From Bin87 sp965243255 (GTDB lineage: Bacteria > Chloroflexota > Dehalococcoidia > Lucifugimonadales > UBA3495), in contig CBDEUH010000004.1 in the NCBI GenBank assembly GCA_965243255.1, forward strand, positions 1,364,001 through 1,428,000: a stretch of DNA of 64,000 bases, read 5' to 3'. Positions within the stretch are counted from its first letter, which is position 1. Each line of letters begins with the position of its first letter. The notes under the pieces are model-generated. The model ran no database searches and was not told the DNA's origin. It saw nothing but the letters and a program-made list of their open reading frames with translations. The translations under genes and the position numbers were made by a program. Below, in pieces: positions 7,770 through 17,500 of this stretch.

Positions 7770-8672
7770 ATGGCTGACTATTATGACATCCTAGGCGTAG
7801 GGCGGACTGCCGAGGAGAAGGAGATTCGGCAGGCGTATCGCCGGCTGGCGCGGCAGCATCATCCGGACGTGAATCCGGGGGACGAGGCGGCGGCGGAGCG
7901 GTTCAAGGACATCAACGCGGCCTACGAGGTGCTGTCGGACGCCGACAAGCGGGCGAAGTATGACCGCTACGGAGACCAGTGGCAGCACGCCGAGCACTTT
8001 GAGCAGCAGGGCGGGCCGGAGTTCTCGCAGTTTTTCCGCGGGGGCGACGGGCGCAGCGGCGGATTTACGTTCACCGGCGGCGGCGGTTCGCTATCCGACC
8101 TACTGGGCGGGTTAGGCGGATTCATGAACATGGGAGGGATGGGCGAAAGGATGCGGCGTCCGCCGGCGGAGGTGGCAGCGGAGGTTACGCTGGAGGAAGC
8201 GGACGCCGGCACGACGCGGCTGGTGAACCTGCCGGACGGACGGCGGCTGGAAGTGAAGATTCCGGCCGGCATCGGGGACGGGGGCCGGGTACACATCTCG
8301 GCGGGGAGCGAGTCCGGCGGGGAGTTCAACCTGGTGGTAACGGTGCTGCCGCATGGGAGCTTTGAGCGAGACGGGGCCGATCTGCATACCACGGTGGAGG
8401 TGCCGCTGCTGGATGCCGTGCTGGGCGGGACGGCGAAGGTGAAGACGCTGCGGGGTCAGATTGAGCTGACGCTGCCGCCGTCCACGCAGAACGGGCGTCG
8501 GTTCCGGCTGGCCGGGCAGGGCATGGCGCGGTTGAACGACGCCGCGGGCCGGGGGAACCTGTACGCCACCGTAAGCGTGAAGCTGCCGTCGGAGCTGACC
8601 CCGGAGCAACAGGCGCTGTTTGAGCAACTGCGGACTTTGGAGACGGAAAGAGAGCTTTTGAGGAAGGAGTAA
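7770..8672 (+). CDS. DnaJ-family co-chaperone without zinc finger (CbpA-like)
   Basis: A 300-residue J-protein. The J domain occupies residues 1-70 (DYYDILGVGRTAEEKEIRQA) with the HPD tripeptide in QHHPDVNP. A Gly/Phe-rich region (FFRGGDGRSGGFTFTGGGG) follows, then two C-terminal beta domains with VKIPAGIGDGGRVHI and the LEVPLLDAVLGG-type segment. The four CxxCxGxG zinc repeats of type I DnaJ are missing, so this is a type II protein like CbpA. Start ATG 7770 matches the conserved domain; there is no strong ribosome binding site. It is first in an operon with hspR (6 bases later) and clpC, which resembles the dnaK-grpE-dnaJ-hspR and clpB units of actinobacteria but has no dnaK or grpE here. 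Confidence 0.88.
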   Translation: MADYYDILGVGRTAEEKEIRQAYRRLARQHHPDVNPGDEAAAERFKDINAAYEVLSDADKRAKYDRYGDQWQHAEHFEQQGGPEFSQFFRGGDGRSGGFTFTGGGGSLSDLLGGLGGFMNMGGMGERMRRPPAEVAAEVTLEEADAGTTRLVNLPDGRRLEVKIPAGIGDGGRVHISAGSESGGEFNLVVTVLPHGSFERDGADLHTTVEVPLLDAVLGGTAKVKTLRGQIELTLPPSTQNGRRFRLAGQGMARLNDAAGRGNLYATVSVKLPSELTPEQQALFEQLRTLETERELLRKE

Positions 8673-8678
8673 TTTGCC

Positions 8679-9038
8679 ATGACGCCGAACGACGATTTCA
8701 CGACCGAACCCTGCTTCGTCATCAGCGTCGCGGCGCGGATGGTGGGGTTGCACGCCCAGACGCTGCGGTACTACGAGCGGGTGGGCCTGGTGATGCCGTC
8801 CCGCTCCGGGGGCCGTCAGCGGCTGTACTCCATGGCCGACGTGGACCGGTTGCGACGGATCAAGACCTTTACCGACGAAATGGGAGTGAACCTGGCCGGG
8901 GCCGAGGTGGCTCTGAAACTGGTGGACCGGATACGGGAGCTGGAAGGACAGGTGGAGGTTTTGACCAAGGAAGTTGCACGGCTGAGGGCCAACGGACGGG
9001 CCGGAGCCGCCCGTCCGGCCAACAATAACAGTAGATGA
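8679..9038 (+). CDS. hspR: HspR-like MerR-family heat-shock repressor
   Basis: A 119-residue MerR-type regulator. The winged helix is at residues 12-75 with the diagnostic VSVAARMVGLHAQTLRYYER-like helix-turn-helix and a GGRQRLYS wing. A coiled-coil of leucines and charged residues (IRELEGQVEVLTKEVARL) runs from about 85 to 105, followed by a Gly/Ala/Asn tail. The ISVAA...G.H.QTLR.YER.G pattern and the position directly behind a J-protein gene identify it as HspR rather than a metal- or drug-sensing MerR: it has no ligand-binding domain or Cys set. AAGGAG lies ahead of ATG 8679. It likely represses its own operon and hsp20 with DnaK as co-repressor, as known in Streptomyces. Confidence 0.85.
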   Translation: MTPNDDFTTEPCFVISVAARMVGLHAQTLRYYERVGLVMPSRSGGRQRLYSMADVDRLRRIKTFTDEMGVNLAGAEVALKLVDRIRELEGQVEVLTKEVARLRANGRAGAARPANNNSR

Positions 9039-9048
9039 GGTGAGCGAT

Positions 9049-11538
<2,490 letters not shown>

Positions 11539-11550
11539 ACCGAGACTGAA

Positions 11551-11580
11551 GGGGCGGGAGAATCTTCCGCCCCTTTGCTT
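11551..11580 (+). terminator. Intrinsic terminator after clpC
   Basis: GGGGCGG (11551-11557) pairs with CCGCCCC (11567-11573) over a nine-base loop and is followed by TTTGCTT. It closes the dnaJ-hspR-clpC operon 12 bases after the stop codon. Confidence 0.75.
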
Positions 11581-11607
11581 ATGTGAGGTCTCTGCTCCGC
11601 GGCGGCG

Positions 11608-12516
11608 TCAGTTGAGGACGAGGACGGCGGCGGCGAGGATTACCCAGGCGGCGATGGCGATGAGCAAGGGAGCGTCGCGGAGCATCAGCAGCTCGGGGGA
11701 TTCGGCGTCGCCGCTGTGATTGAGCAGGTAGAGATAGCGGAAGAGGCCGAAAATCACCAGGGGGACGGTGAGGAGCATGGTGTTGTTGGCGGGCAGATTG
11801 TCGGCCTCCACGGCGTAGAGGGTGTAGCTGACCAGGGCGGCGGTGGCGGACAGGATGAGCAGCTGACCGCCCAGGGGCGGGCCGTAGTATTGCAGGGTGG
11901 AGCGTTGAGCGTCGGGGTCGGCGCCGGCGAGGCGGGCCTCGGCGTAGCGCCGTCCGATGACGATGAAGAGGGCGCCGGCGGCGGTTACGGCGTAGAGCCA
12001 GGGGGATGGGGTCGCGCCGACGGCAACGGCACCGGCGACGGCGCGGAGGACGTAGCCTCCGGCGACGATCATGACGTCAACCAGGGCGACCCGCTTGAGT
12101 CCGAAGGAATAACCGACGTTGACCAGCAGATAGACCGCGCCAATGAGGGCCAATGGGACCAGGGGCGGCGTTGATATGAAGTAGAGGGCGACCATCCCGG
12201 CGACGGCGAGGAGGAACTGGGCGACGGCGGCCAAGGGGACGGGGAGCAATCCCGACGCGATGGGGCGGCTGCGCTTGATGGGATGCTGGCGGTCGGCATT
12301 GCGGTCGGCGAGGTCGTTGATGATATAGACGGCGGAGGACAGGGCGCAGAAGGCCACGAACAATATCGCCAGGTTAGGCGCGTATTGCAGCAGGGTCGCG
12401 GGGTCCGACGGCGTCCAGACGAGATCGACGGCGAAGAGCAAAGGCAGGAACACCAGCAGGTTTTTCACCCACTGGCGGGGCCGCATGGTCTTGAGCAGGG
12501 CGACGGGCAGGCTCAC
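11608..12516 (-). CDS. UbiA-family prenyltransferase, decaprenyl-phosphate phosphoribosyltransferase-like
   Basis: A 302-residue polytopic membrane enzyme with about eight or nine hydrophobic helices. The opening RPRQWVKNLLVFLPLLFA and the Asp-rich motif YIINDLADRNADRQHP (~70, NDxxDxxxD) followed by KRSRPIASG are the pattern of 5-phosphoribosyl-1-pyrophosphate:decaprenyl-phosphate transferases rather than quinone or heme O prenyltransferases. A second Asp motif appears around YSFGLKRVALVDVM. In actinobacteria this step starts arabinan precursor synthesis; what a Chloroflexota-like cell would use it for is unclear. Start GTG 12516 overlaps the larB stop by 4 bases (GTGA), indicating translational coupling. 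Specific substrate is inferred from motif only. Confidence 0.78.
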   Translation of the reverse strand: MSLPVALLKTMRPRQWVKNLLVFLPLLFAVDLVWTPSDPATLLQYAPNLAILFVAFCALSSAVYIINDLADRNADRQHPIKRSRPIASGLLPVPLAAVAQFLLAVAGMVALYFISTPPLVPLALIGAVYLLVNVGYSFGLKRVALVDVMIVAGGYVLRAVAGAVAVGATPSPWLYAVTAAGALFIVIGRRYAEARLAGADPDAQRSTLQYYGPPLGGQLLILSATAALVSYTLYAVEADNLPANNTMLLTVPLVIFGLFRYLYLLNHSGDAESPELLMLRDAPLLIAIAAWVILAAAVLVLN

Positions 12517-13295
12517 GGGTTAGCTGCCGGGTCGGCCGCATTGGTGGACATCAGGCAGACCTGGGCGGCCAGGTAGCCGGCGCCGAAGCCGTTGTCGATG
12601 TTGACCACGCCGACGCCGGGGGCGCAGGAGTTGAGCATCCCCAGCAGGGCGGCCAGGCCCTGAAAGCTGGCGCCGTAGCCGACGGAGGTGGGCACGGCGA
12701 TGACGGGGGCGGAAACCAGGCCGGAGACCACGCTGGCCAGGGCCGCCTCCATGCCGGCGACGACGATGATGACGCGGGCTTGCTGGAGTCGCTGGCGTTG
12801 GGCCAGGAGGCGATGGAGGCCGGCGACGCCAACGTCGTTGACGCGGCCGGCGCAGCAGCGCATGAGCTCGGCGGTTACGGCGGCCTCCTCGGCGACGGGG
12901 AGGTCGGCGGTGCCGGCGGTAACAATCAGGAGGCCGGCGTCCACCAGAGGGGGCGGATGGTCGGCGGGGACGACGATGCAGCGGGCCAGTTGGCGGTACT
13001 CGGCAGACGGGACGGCGGCGACGACGGCGTCGTAGGCATCGGCGGAGGCGCGGGTTACCAGGACGGGATGGCCGCGGCCGGTCAGGGCGGGCACGATGCC
13101 GGCGATTTGGTCAACGGTTTTGCCCTCGCCGAGGACGACTTCGGGCCAGCCGGTGCGGAGTGGGCGGTGATGGTCCAGGCGGGCATAGCCCAAGTCCTGA
13201 TAGGGCAGGTCGCGCAGGGCAGCGGCAGCGGCGGCTACGTCCATACTGCCGTCGCGCACCTGTTCCAGCAGGGTCAGCAGAGCCACAGAGTCCAC
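12513..13295 (-). CDS. larB: LarB, nickel-pincer cofactor biosynthesis carboxylase
   Basis: A 260-residue protein of the LarB/PurE-like family, which carboxylates and cleaves nicotinic acid adenine dinucleotide to give the pyridinium biscarboxylate precursor of the nickel-pincer nucleotide. The N-terminal part contains the GYARLDHHRPLRTGWPEVVLGEGKT segment family (here split around residues 35-60), and the C-terminal PurE-like core shows IVVAGMEAALASVVSGL, a PVIAVPTSVGYGASFQGLAAL loop and NIDNGFGAGY. GTG 13295 is chosen: it is 2 bases past the upstream stop and matches family length; a longer frame would translate the preceding membrane gene out of frame. LarC and LarE, needed to finish the cofactor, are not in the window. 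Confidence 0.85.
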   Translation of the reverse strand: MDSVALLTLLEQVRDGSMDVAAAAAALRDLPYQDLGYARLDHHRPLRTGWPEVVLGEGKTVDQIAGIVPALTGRGHPVLVTRASADAYDAVVAAVPSAEYRQLARCIVVPADHPPPLVDAGLLIVTAGTADLPVAEEAAVTAELMRCCAGRVNDVGVAGLHRLLAQRQRLQQARVIIVVAGMEAALASVVSGLVSAPVIAVPTSVGYGASFQGLAALLGMLNSCAPGVGVVNIDNGFGAGYLAAQVCLMSTNAADPAANP

Positions 13296-13297
13296 GA

Positions 13298-13681
13298 CTA
13301 ACCTGCCTCGACGGTGGGTGCGGCGGCGACGGCGGTTTGGGTCTTCATCAGGCGATAGAGGCCGCCGAGGGTGCTCATGCCGGCGACGTAGGCGGAGAAG
13401 ACGGCGACGGCGATCCAAGTGAGGATGATATAGCGGTGGTCGTCGAGCCAGGCAAAGGTGAGGACGAGGGCGATTACGGCGAGAATGAGGGCGGAGGCGG
13501 CGCCGACGACGCAGCCGAAGACGGTGGCGGCGAGCAGCGGAGTCCGATCTCCTACGTCCACGGAGCGGATGCCGTAGTATGCGCCGATGAACGGGCCGAA
13601 GGGCGCCAGCAGCACCTGGGCGATGGGAATCACCGTGCAGATCAGCATCACGGCGAGGGTGGTGAGCAGTCCTCTGGTCAT
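13298..13681 (-). CDS. Small integral membrane protein of unknown function
   Basis: A protein of about 127 residues with three or four hydrophobic helices: GLLTTLAVMLICTVIPIAQV, a short amphipathic GPFIGAYYGIRS turn, TPLLAATVFGCVVGAASALI running on into LAVIALVLTFAW, and YIILTWIAVAVFSAYVAGM. I do not recognise a family. ATG 13681 is preferred because a TATACT -10-like box at 13697-13692 lies inside the longer alternative that starts at 13720; neither start has a good ribosome binding site, so the gene may be translated from a very short leader. It is directly followed by larB after 2 bases and then the prenyltransferase, so the three are one operon. Confidence 0.6.
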   Translation of the reverse strand: MTRGLLTTLAVMLICTVIPIAQVLLAPFGPFIGAYYGIRSVDVGDRTPLLAATVFGCVVGAASALILAVIALVLTFAWLDDHRYIILTWIAVAVFSAYVAGMSTLGGLYRLMKTQTAVAAAPTVEAG

Positions 13682-13756
13682 TTCACGGGACAGTATAGAC
13701 GATAGGAAGGGACGGCGCATTTGATTGGGTGGCGGCGGTATATCGGGAGTCGGCGG

Positions 13757-13762
13757 TATAAT
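13757..13762 (+). promoter_or_regulatory. -10 box of the thioesterase gene
   Basis: A perfect TATAAT at 13757-13762 lies 40 bases before ATG 13803. No -35 hexamer is found at the right spacing. Confidence 0.5.
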
Positions 13763-13802
13763 GTCGGCCTTTACTACTGGTGACGATGACTATGGAGGAA
13801 CC

Positions 13803-14231
13803 ATGGCGCAAGGGGAGCAACCGGCGGCGATCGGGCAGGATGGGCCTTTTGCCGAGTTGCTGGGCATCCGGCCCGGCGAGTCCGCCGACGGGGTGGGCAC
13901 GGCGTTTATGACGGTGGCGGACAAGCATCGTCAAGGGGCCGGGGTGGTGCAGGGGGGCCTCCTGGTTACGCTGGCGGATTACGCGTTTTTCCGAGCCTGC
14001 CGGTCGGTGTTGAAGGAGGGTGAGCACGCGGTAACCATTGAGTTGAAGCTGAACTTCATCGCGCCGGCGCGGGACGGAGAGTTGACAGCGCGCAGCAGCA
14101 TCAAGAGCCGGGGCGGGCGGATCATCGTTGGGGACATGGAGATATTTGGCGAGGAGGGGCAGCTGATTGCCACGGGCATCGGGACGTATATGACGGTGTA
14201 CGACCGAAGGGTTAGGGAGAATCAAGGGTAG
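13803..14231 (+). CDS. PaaI-like hotdog-fold thioesterase
   Basis: A 142-residue hotdog protein. The segment RQGAGVVQGGLLVTLADYAF (~residues 42-61) is the family's H-G-G-x-x-x-x-L-A-D helix with its usual preceding His replaced (VVQGG instead of MHGG), and HAVTIELKLNFIAPARDGELTA forms the central strand pair. Such enzymes hydrolyse acyl-CoA thioesters. Start ATG 13803 has GGAGGAACC upstream and TATAAT 40 bases ahead; a longer frame from 13725 covers the promoter and is rejected. The last 10 bases overlap the 3' end of the convergent reductase gene. Substrate unknown. Confidence 0.8.
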   Translation: MAQGEQPAAIGQDGPFAELLGIRPGESADGVGTAFMTVADKHRQGAGVVQGGLLVTLADYAFFRACRSVLKEGEHAVTIELKLNFIAPARDGELTARSSIKSRGGRIIVGDMEIFGEEGQLIATGIGTYMTVYDRRVRENQG

Positions 14232-15112
14232 GCGGTTCGCATCGCGGTCAGTCCCTCCTGGAGGCCGGGGTGTGGCGAGTCCAGCCGGCGCATAGTTGCC
14301 TCGCAATGCAGGCCCAGGCGGTCCGGGGAATCGCTATCGCCAGCACTTGACGCCTCCGAATCGGTGGGGATTACCAATCGCTCGTCCAGGTCGAAAACGC
14401 GGGCGATGGAGAGGGCGAAGTCGTACATGCTGACCCAATCGGCGCCGGCGACGTGGAGGATGCCGGTGAGGTTGCGGTCGGCTATTTTTGCGATGGCGTC
14501 GGCCAGATGATCCACGTAAACCGGAGTGCGGTACACGTCGGGAGAGGCCGGCCGGGGTTGCCCTTGGCGCAGGGATTCAACGAGCAGGGGCGCGTAGTTG
14601 CGCTGGCCGGGTTGGGGCCAACCGTACACGATGCTGGTGCGCAGGATAGACCAACCGGTTGTGAGTTTGGCGACTTCCTGCTCGGCTTGCCACTTGGTGC
14701 GGCCGTATTGGGTGACCGGGTTGGGCGGTTCGTGTTCGCGATACAGGCCGCGTTGGCCGTCGAAAACGTACTCGGTGGAGACGAAGAGCAGCCGGGCGTC
14801 GTAGAGTTCACACAGGCGGGCGATGCGAGAAGTAGCGGCGACGTTGACGGCGGTGGCGCGTTCCGGCTCGCGCTCGGCGGTCATAACGTCGGCCAGGGCA
14901 GCGAGGTGGATTACGAACTCAGGGTGGGCCTGTTGGAATATGCGCTCCAAGCCATCGAGATCGTCCAGGTCCATCTGATGCCAGGCGTTGCCGTCGGATG
15001 CCGGGGGGCGCGAGCGGTAGGTGGCCGTTAGGTCGTGGGCCGGGGTTGCGTTGAGGCGGCGGACGAGGTGACGGCCGATGAATCCGCTGGCTCCGATGAC
15101 GAGGATACGCAC
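14222..15112 (-). CDS. NAD(P)-dependent epimerase/reductase, RmlD-like
   Basis: A 296-residue extended SDR of the dTDP-4-dehydrorhamnose reductase group. It begins VRILVIGASGFIGRHLV with the GxxGxxG nucleotide motif, has NVAATSRIARLCE, then FVSTEYVFDG and the catalytic YGRTKWQAE (Y-x-x-x-K, ~residue 135), followed by ILRTSIVYG. The same fold occurs in the MAT2B-type proteins that partner methionine adenosyltransferase, but sugar reductase is the simpler reading. I start it at GTG 15112: the longer frame reads MPRHSREGGN, which is translation of a palindromic repeat at 15134-15153, not protein. No other sugar-nucleotide genes are adjacent. Confidence 0.78.
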   Translation of the reverse strand: MRILVIGASGFIGRHLVRRLNATPAHDLTATYRSRPPASDGNAWHQMDLDDLDGLERIFQQAHPEFVIHLAALADVMTAEREPERATAVNVAATSRIARLCELYDARLLFVSTEYVFDGQRGLYREHEPPNPVTQYGRTKWQAEQEVAKLTTGWSILRTSIVYGWPQPGQRNYAPLLVESLRQGQPRPASPDVYRTPVYVDHLADAIAKIADRNLTGILHVAGADWVSMYDFALSIARVFDLDERLVIPTDSEASSAGDSDSPDRLGLHCEATMRRLDSPHPGLQEGLTAMRTAYP

Positions 15113-15133
15113 GGTGTAATCCTGATGTTGTAG

Positions 15134-15176
15134 ATTCCCGCCTTCGCGGGAATGACGGGGCAAGCTGCAATGACGG
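15134..15176. repeat. REP-like palindrome, copy 1
   Basis: ATTCCCGC (15134-15141), loop CTTC, GCGGGAAT (15146-15153), followed by ATGACGGGG and, 18 bases on, a second AATGACGGGG. The same hairpin-plus-AATGACG arrangement occurs at 37552 and 39641. Confidence 0.75.
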
Positions 15177-15212
15177 GGTAAGGCAGTATCAGGCGGGAAG
15201 GATTTACGACGG

Positions 15213-16226
15213 TTAGCTGGCGAGGAGTTCCTTGAGTTGGGCGTCGATGAAGGCGGTGTCGGCGGGATTGCGTCCGGGGCCGCCGCCGGTGTGTCCCCAG
15301 ATGGTGGGGATGACGCGGAGTTGGGCGTTGGGCATCAGGGAAACCTCGATTTCGTTGTCCTCGGGCGGGAAGTACTGGTCGGTTTGGGAAGGCATTACAA
15401 AAGCGCGGGCCTTGATGGATGCCAGGGCTTTCTTGAAGTCGCCGGCGTAGAGGGGGTTGTCGCTGATGTCGCCGGCCTGCCAGGTGGCGACCATGGCCAG
15501 TATGTTGTTGGCGTCCTGCTGCAGGTAGCGACCTTCCCAGGCGGTGATGAGGTAGTCCTCCAGAGAGGAAAAGCCCAGGTCGAGGTACACCTTTTCACGG
15601 TAGAAAGCCTGGGACGGGGCCCAGCCGGCATAGACGCGGGCCATGGCGCGCAGACCCTGGTCGGGCGGAGCGTCGTACCATCCGTTGTTCCAGGCGTCGT
15701 CGGCGCAGAGGGCAGCTTTGACGCCCTCCAGGAAAACGAAGTTGTGCCGGGCGGTGCGGGCCGAGCCGCACCAGGGGGCGATGCGCTCCACCATATCGGG
15801 GAACAGGGCGCCCCAATGGAAAGCCTGCTGCGCGCCCATGGAGAACCCGCAGACCAGGGCGATGCGCTGGATGCCGAACACCTCGGTAACCAGGCGATGC
15901 TGGCACAGGATGTTGTCGTAGTAGGTGATTTTGGGGAAGCGGGCGCGGTCGTAGGGCGCAGGGGTGTTGCTGGGCGACGACGACAGGCCGTTGCCGAAGA
16001 GGTTGGGGGCGATTATGAAGTAGCGGGACGGGTCGAGGGCCATGCCGGGGCCGATCATGGGCTCGTTGGCCGGGTGCTGGGAGCCGAAGAAGGTGGGGAA
16101 GACGATGGCGTTGTCCCGGGCGGCGTTCAGCTCGCCGTAGGTGCGGTAGGCGAGGCGGGCGTCGCGCAAGCGCAGGCCGCACTGGAGGTCAACATCGCCC
16201 AGCTGGAATATGCTGTGGTCGGTCAT
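15213..16226 (-). CDS. Alpha/beta hydrolase, homoserine O-acetyltransferase (MetX)-like
   Basis: A 337-residue alpha/beta-hydrolase with the MetX layout. The opening LQCGLRLRDARLAYRTYGEL and NAIVFPTFFGSQH lead to the nucleophile elbow GFSMGAQQA (Ser ~139). A cap region follows, then the acid Asp in PSQTDQYFPPEDNE (~290) and the His in IWGHTGGGPG (~313). MetX uses the same triad to acetylate homoserine, but the active-site surroundings (GSQHPANEP instead of the MetX HALTG oxyanion segment) differ, so a hydrolase of another ester or amide is possible. Start ATG 16226 has GAGGAG upstream. It is divergent from the DUF917 gene across 178 bases. Confidence 0.75.
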   Translation of the reverse strand: MTDHSIFQLGDVDLQCGLRLRDARLAYRTYGELNAARDNAIVFPTFFGSQHPANEPMIGPGMALDPSRYFIIAPNLFGNGLSSSPSNTPAPYDRARFPKITYYDNILCQHRLVTEVFGIQRIALVCGFSMGAQQAFHWGALFPDMVERIAPWCGSARTARHNFVFLEGVKAALCADDAWNNGWYDAPPDQGLRAMARVYAGWAPSQAFYREKVYLDLGFSSLEDYLITAWEGRYLQQDANNILAMVATWQAGDISDNPLYAGDFKKALASIKARAFVMPSQTDQYFPPEDNEIEVSLMPNAQLRVIPTIWGHTGGGPGRNPADTAFIDAQLKELLAS

Positions 16227-16337
16227 ATCCGGAACTCCTCACGTCGGCATGAAGTTGAACATCTGGGCCGACGTGCTGTTGGTCAGTTTATCAGCCGGGG
16301 GCGGGGCGGCAACCAGTACGGACGAGGGTGGCGGAAT

Positions 16338-16366
16338 TTGTGGACGCCGGGGCGCTGATGTATAGT
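16338..16366 (+). promoter_or_regulatory. Promoter of the DUF917-oxoprolinase operon
   Basis: TTGTGG (16338-16343), a 17-base spacer and TATAGT (16361-16366), 38 bases before the TTG start at 16405. Confidence 0.5.
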
Positions 16367-16404
16367 GCGGCCGTCATGGAGCGAAGGACTAAGGGAGCAC
16401 GAGT

Positions 16405-17481
16405 TTGTGGGAAGTTACTGAAAGCGCGTTGGAATCGATAGCCATCGGCGCCGGCATCCTGGGAACGGGAGGGGGCGGCAATCCCTACATCGGGCAGCTG
16501 CGCGCTCGGCAGGTCATCCGGGAGAAGGGCCCGGTAACCGTGCTGTCTCCCGAAGATCTGCCCGAGGATGCGCGGGTGGTGTGCGTGGGCGGCATCGGCG
16601 CGCCCACGGTGGGCATCGAAAAGATTCGGGATTATCAGTCCTATCACGCGCTGCGGGCCATTGAGGACTACACGGGGGAGAGGGCCACGGCGTTGATATC
16701 CAACGAAATCGGAGGGAGCAACTCGGTGGAGCCGCTGATACCGGCGGCCATGACGGGCCTGCCGGTGGTGGACGCCGACGGGATGGGTCGAGCTTTTCCC
16801 GAGTTCCAGATGAAAACCTTCTTCGTGTACGGCGTACCCTGCTGCCCGATGGCGGTGGCCGATGAAAAGGGCAACAGCGTGGTGATACGGGACACCATCA
16901 ACCCGCGATGGGCAGAACGGCTGGCCCGTTCGATAACGGTGCAGATGGGTTGCGTGGCGTGCTACGCGGTGGCGCCGATGTCTGCCGGGCAGGTGCGGCG
17001 GACCGCCGTGCCCGACAGCCTGACGCTGGCACGGAACCTGGGGGACGCCGTGAAGCAAGCAAGGGGTGAAGGACGAAATCCGCTGTCCGCCATCCTGGAG
17101 GTTTGCCCCGGCAAGGAGATGTTCGGCGGGAAGGTGGTGGACGTGGACCGTCGCACCACCGCCGGGTTCGCCCGGGGCACGTTGGCGATTGACGGGTTGG
17201 GTGGCTGGGCCGGCCAGCGGATGGAGATCGAGTTTCAGAACGAGAACCTGGTTGCCCGGAAGGATGGCGAAATCGTCTGCATGGTGCCGGACCTAATCTG
17301 CGCGGTGGCCACCGAGCTGGGGGAACCGGTAACCACCGAGATGATGCGCTACGGCCTGAGGGTTACCATCCTGGGGTTCCCGGCGCCGGCGCTGTGGACA
17401 TCCGACGAAGGGCTGGCAGTGGCCGGGCCGCGAGCCTTCGGGTACGACGTTGACTACGTCCCTTTGGCGTTAGAGGGCTGA
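16405..17481 (+). CDS. DUF917 family protein
   Basis: A 358-residue DUF917 protein. Diagnostic segments are AIGAGILGTGGGGNPYIGQL near the N-terminus, SNEIGGSNSVEPLIPAAMTGLPVVDADGMGRAFPE-type sequence around residues 95-130 (given here by its ends), and the C-terminal LRVTILGFPAPALWTSDEGL. Members usually sit beside hydantoinase/oxoprolinase subunits, as here, where the next gene begins 19 bases on. Biochemical function is not established. The start is TTG 16405, eight bases after AGGGAG; the alternative GTG at 16407 is out of frame. The pair may open a cyclic amide, or act in uptake or signalling of amino-acid-like compounds. Confidence 0.85.
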   Translation: MWEVTESALESIAIGAGILGTGGGGNPYIGQLRARQVIREKGPVTVLSPEDLPEDARVVCVGGIGAPTVGIEKIRDYQSYHALRAIEDYTGERATALISNEIGGSNSVEPLIPAAMTGLPVVDADGMGRAFPEFQMKTFFVYGVPCCPMAVADEKGNSVVIRDTINPRWAERLARSITVQMGCVACYAVAPMSAGQVRRTAVPDSLTLARNLGDAVKQARGEGRNPLSAILEVCPGKEMFGGKVVDVDRRTTAGFARGTLAIDGLGGWAGQRMEIEFQNENLVARKDGEIVCMVPDLICAVATELGEPVTTEMMRYGLRVTILGFPAPALWTSDEGLAVAGPRAFGYDVDYVPLALEG

Positions 17482-17500
17482 CGGTGTAAGGAGACCGACC

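Noticed and set aside
13296..13418. Arg-rich N-terminal extension of LarB
   Set aside because: It runs over the upstream membrane gene in another frame and is not family-like; GTG 13295 fits better.
15113..15163. N-terminal extension MPRHSREGGN of the RmlD-like reductase
   Set aside because: It is translation of a palindromic repeat; the Rossmann fold starts at GTG 15112.
15213..16226. Calling the hydrolase metX
   Set aside because: The triad is right but the oxyanion segment differs and no methionine genes are adjacent.
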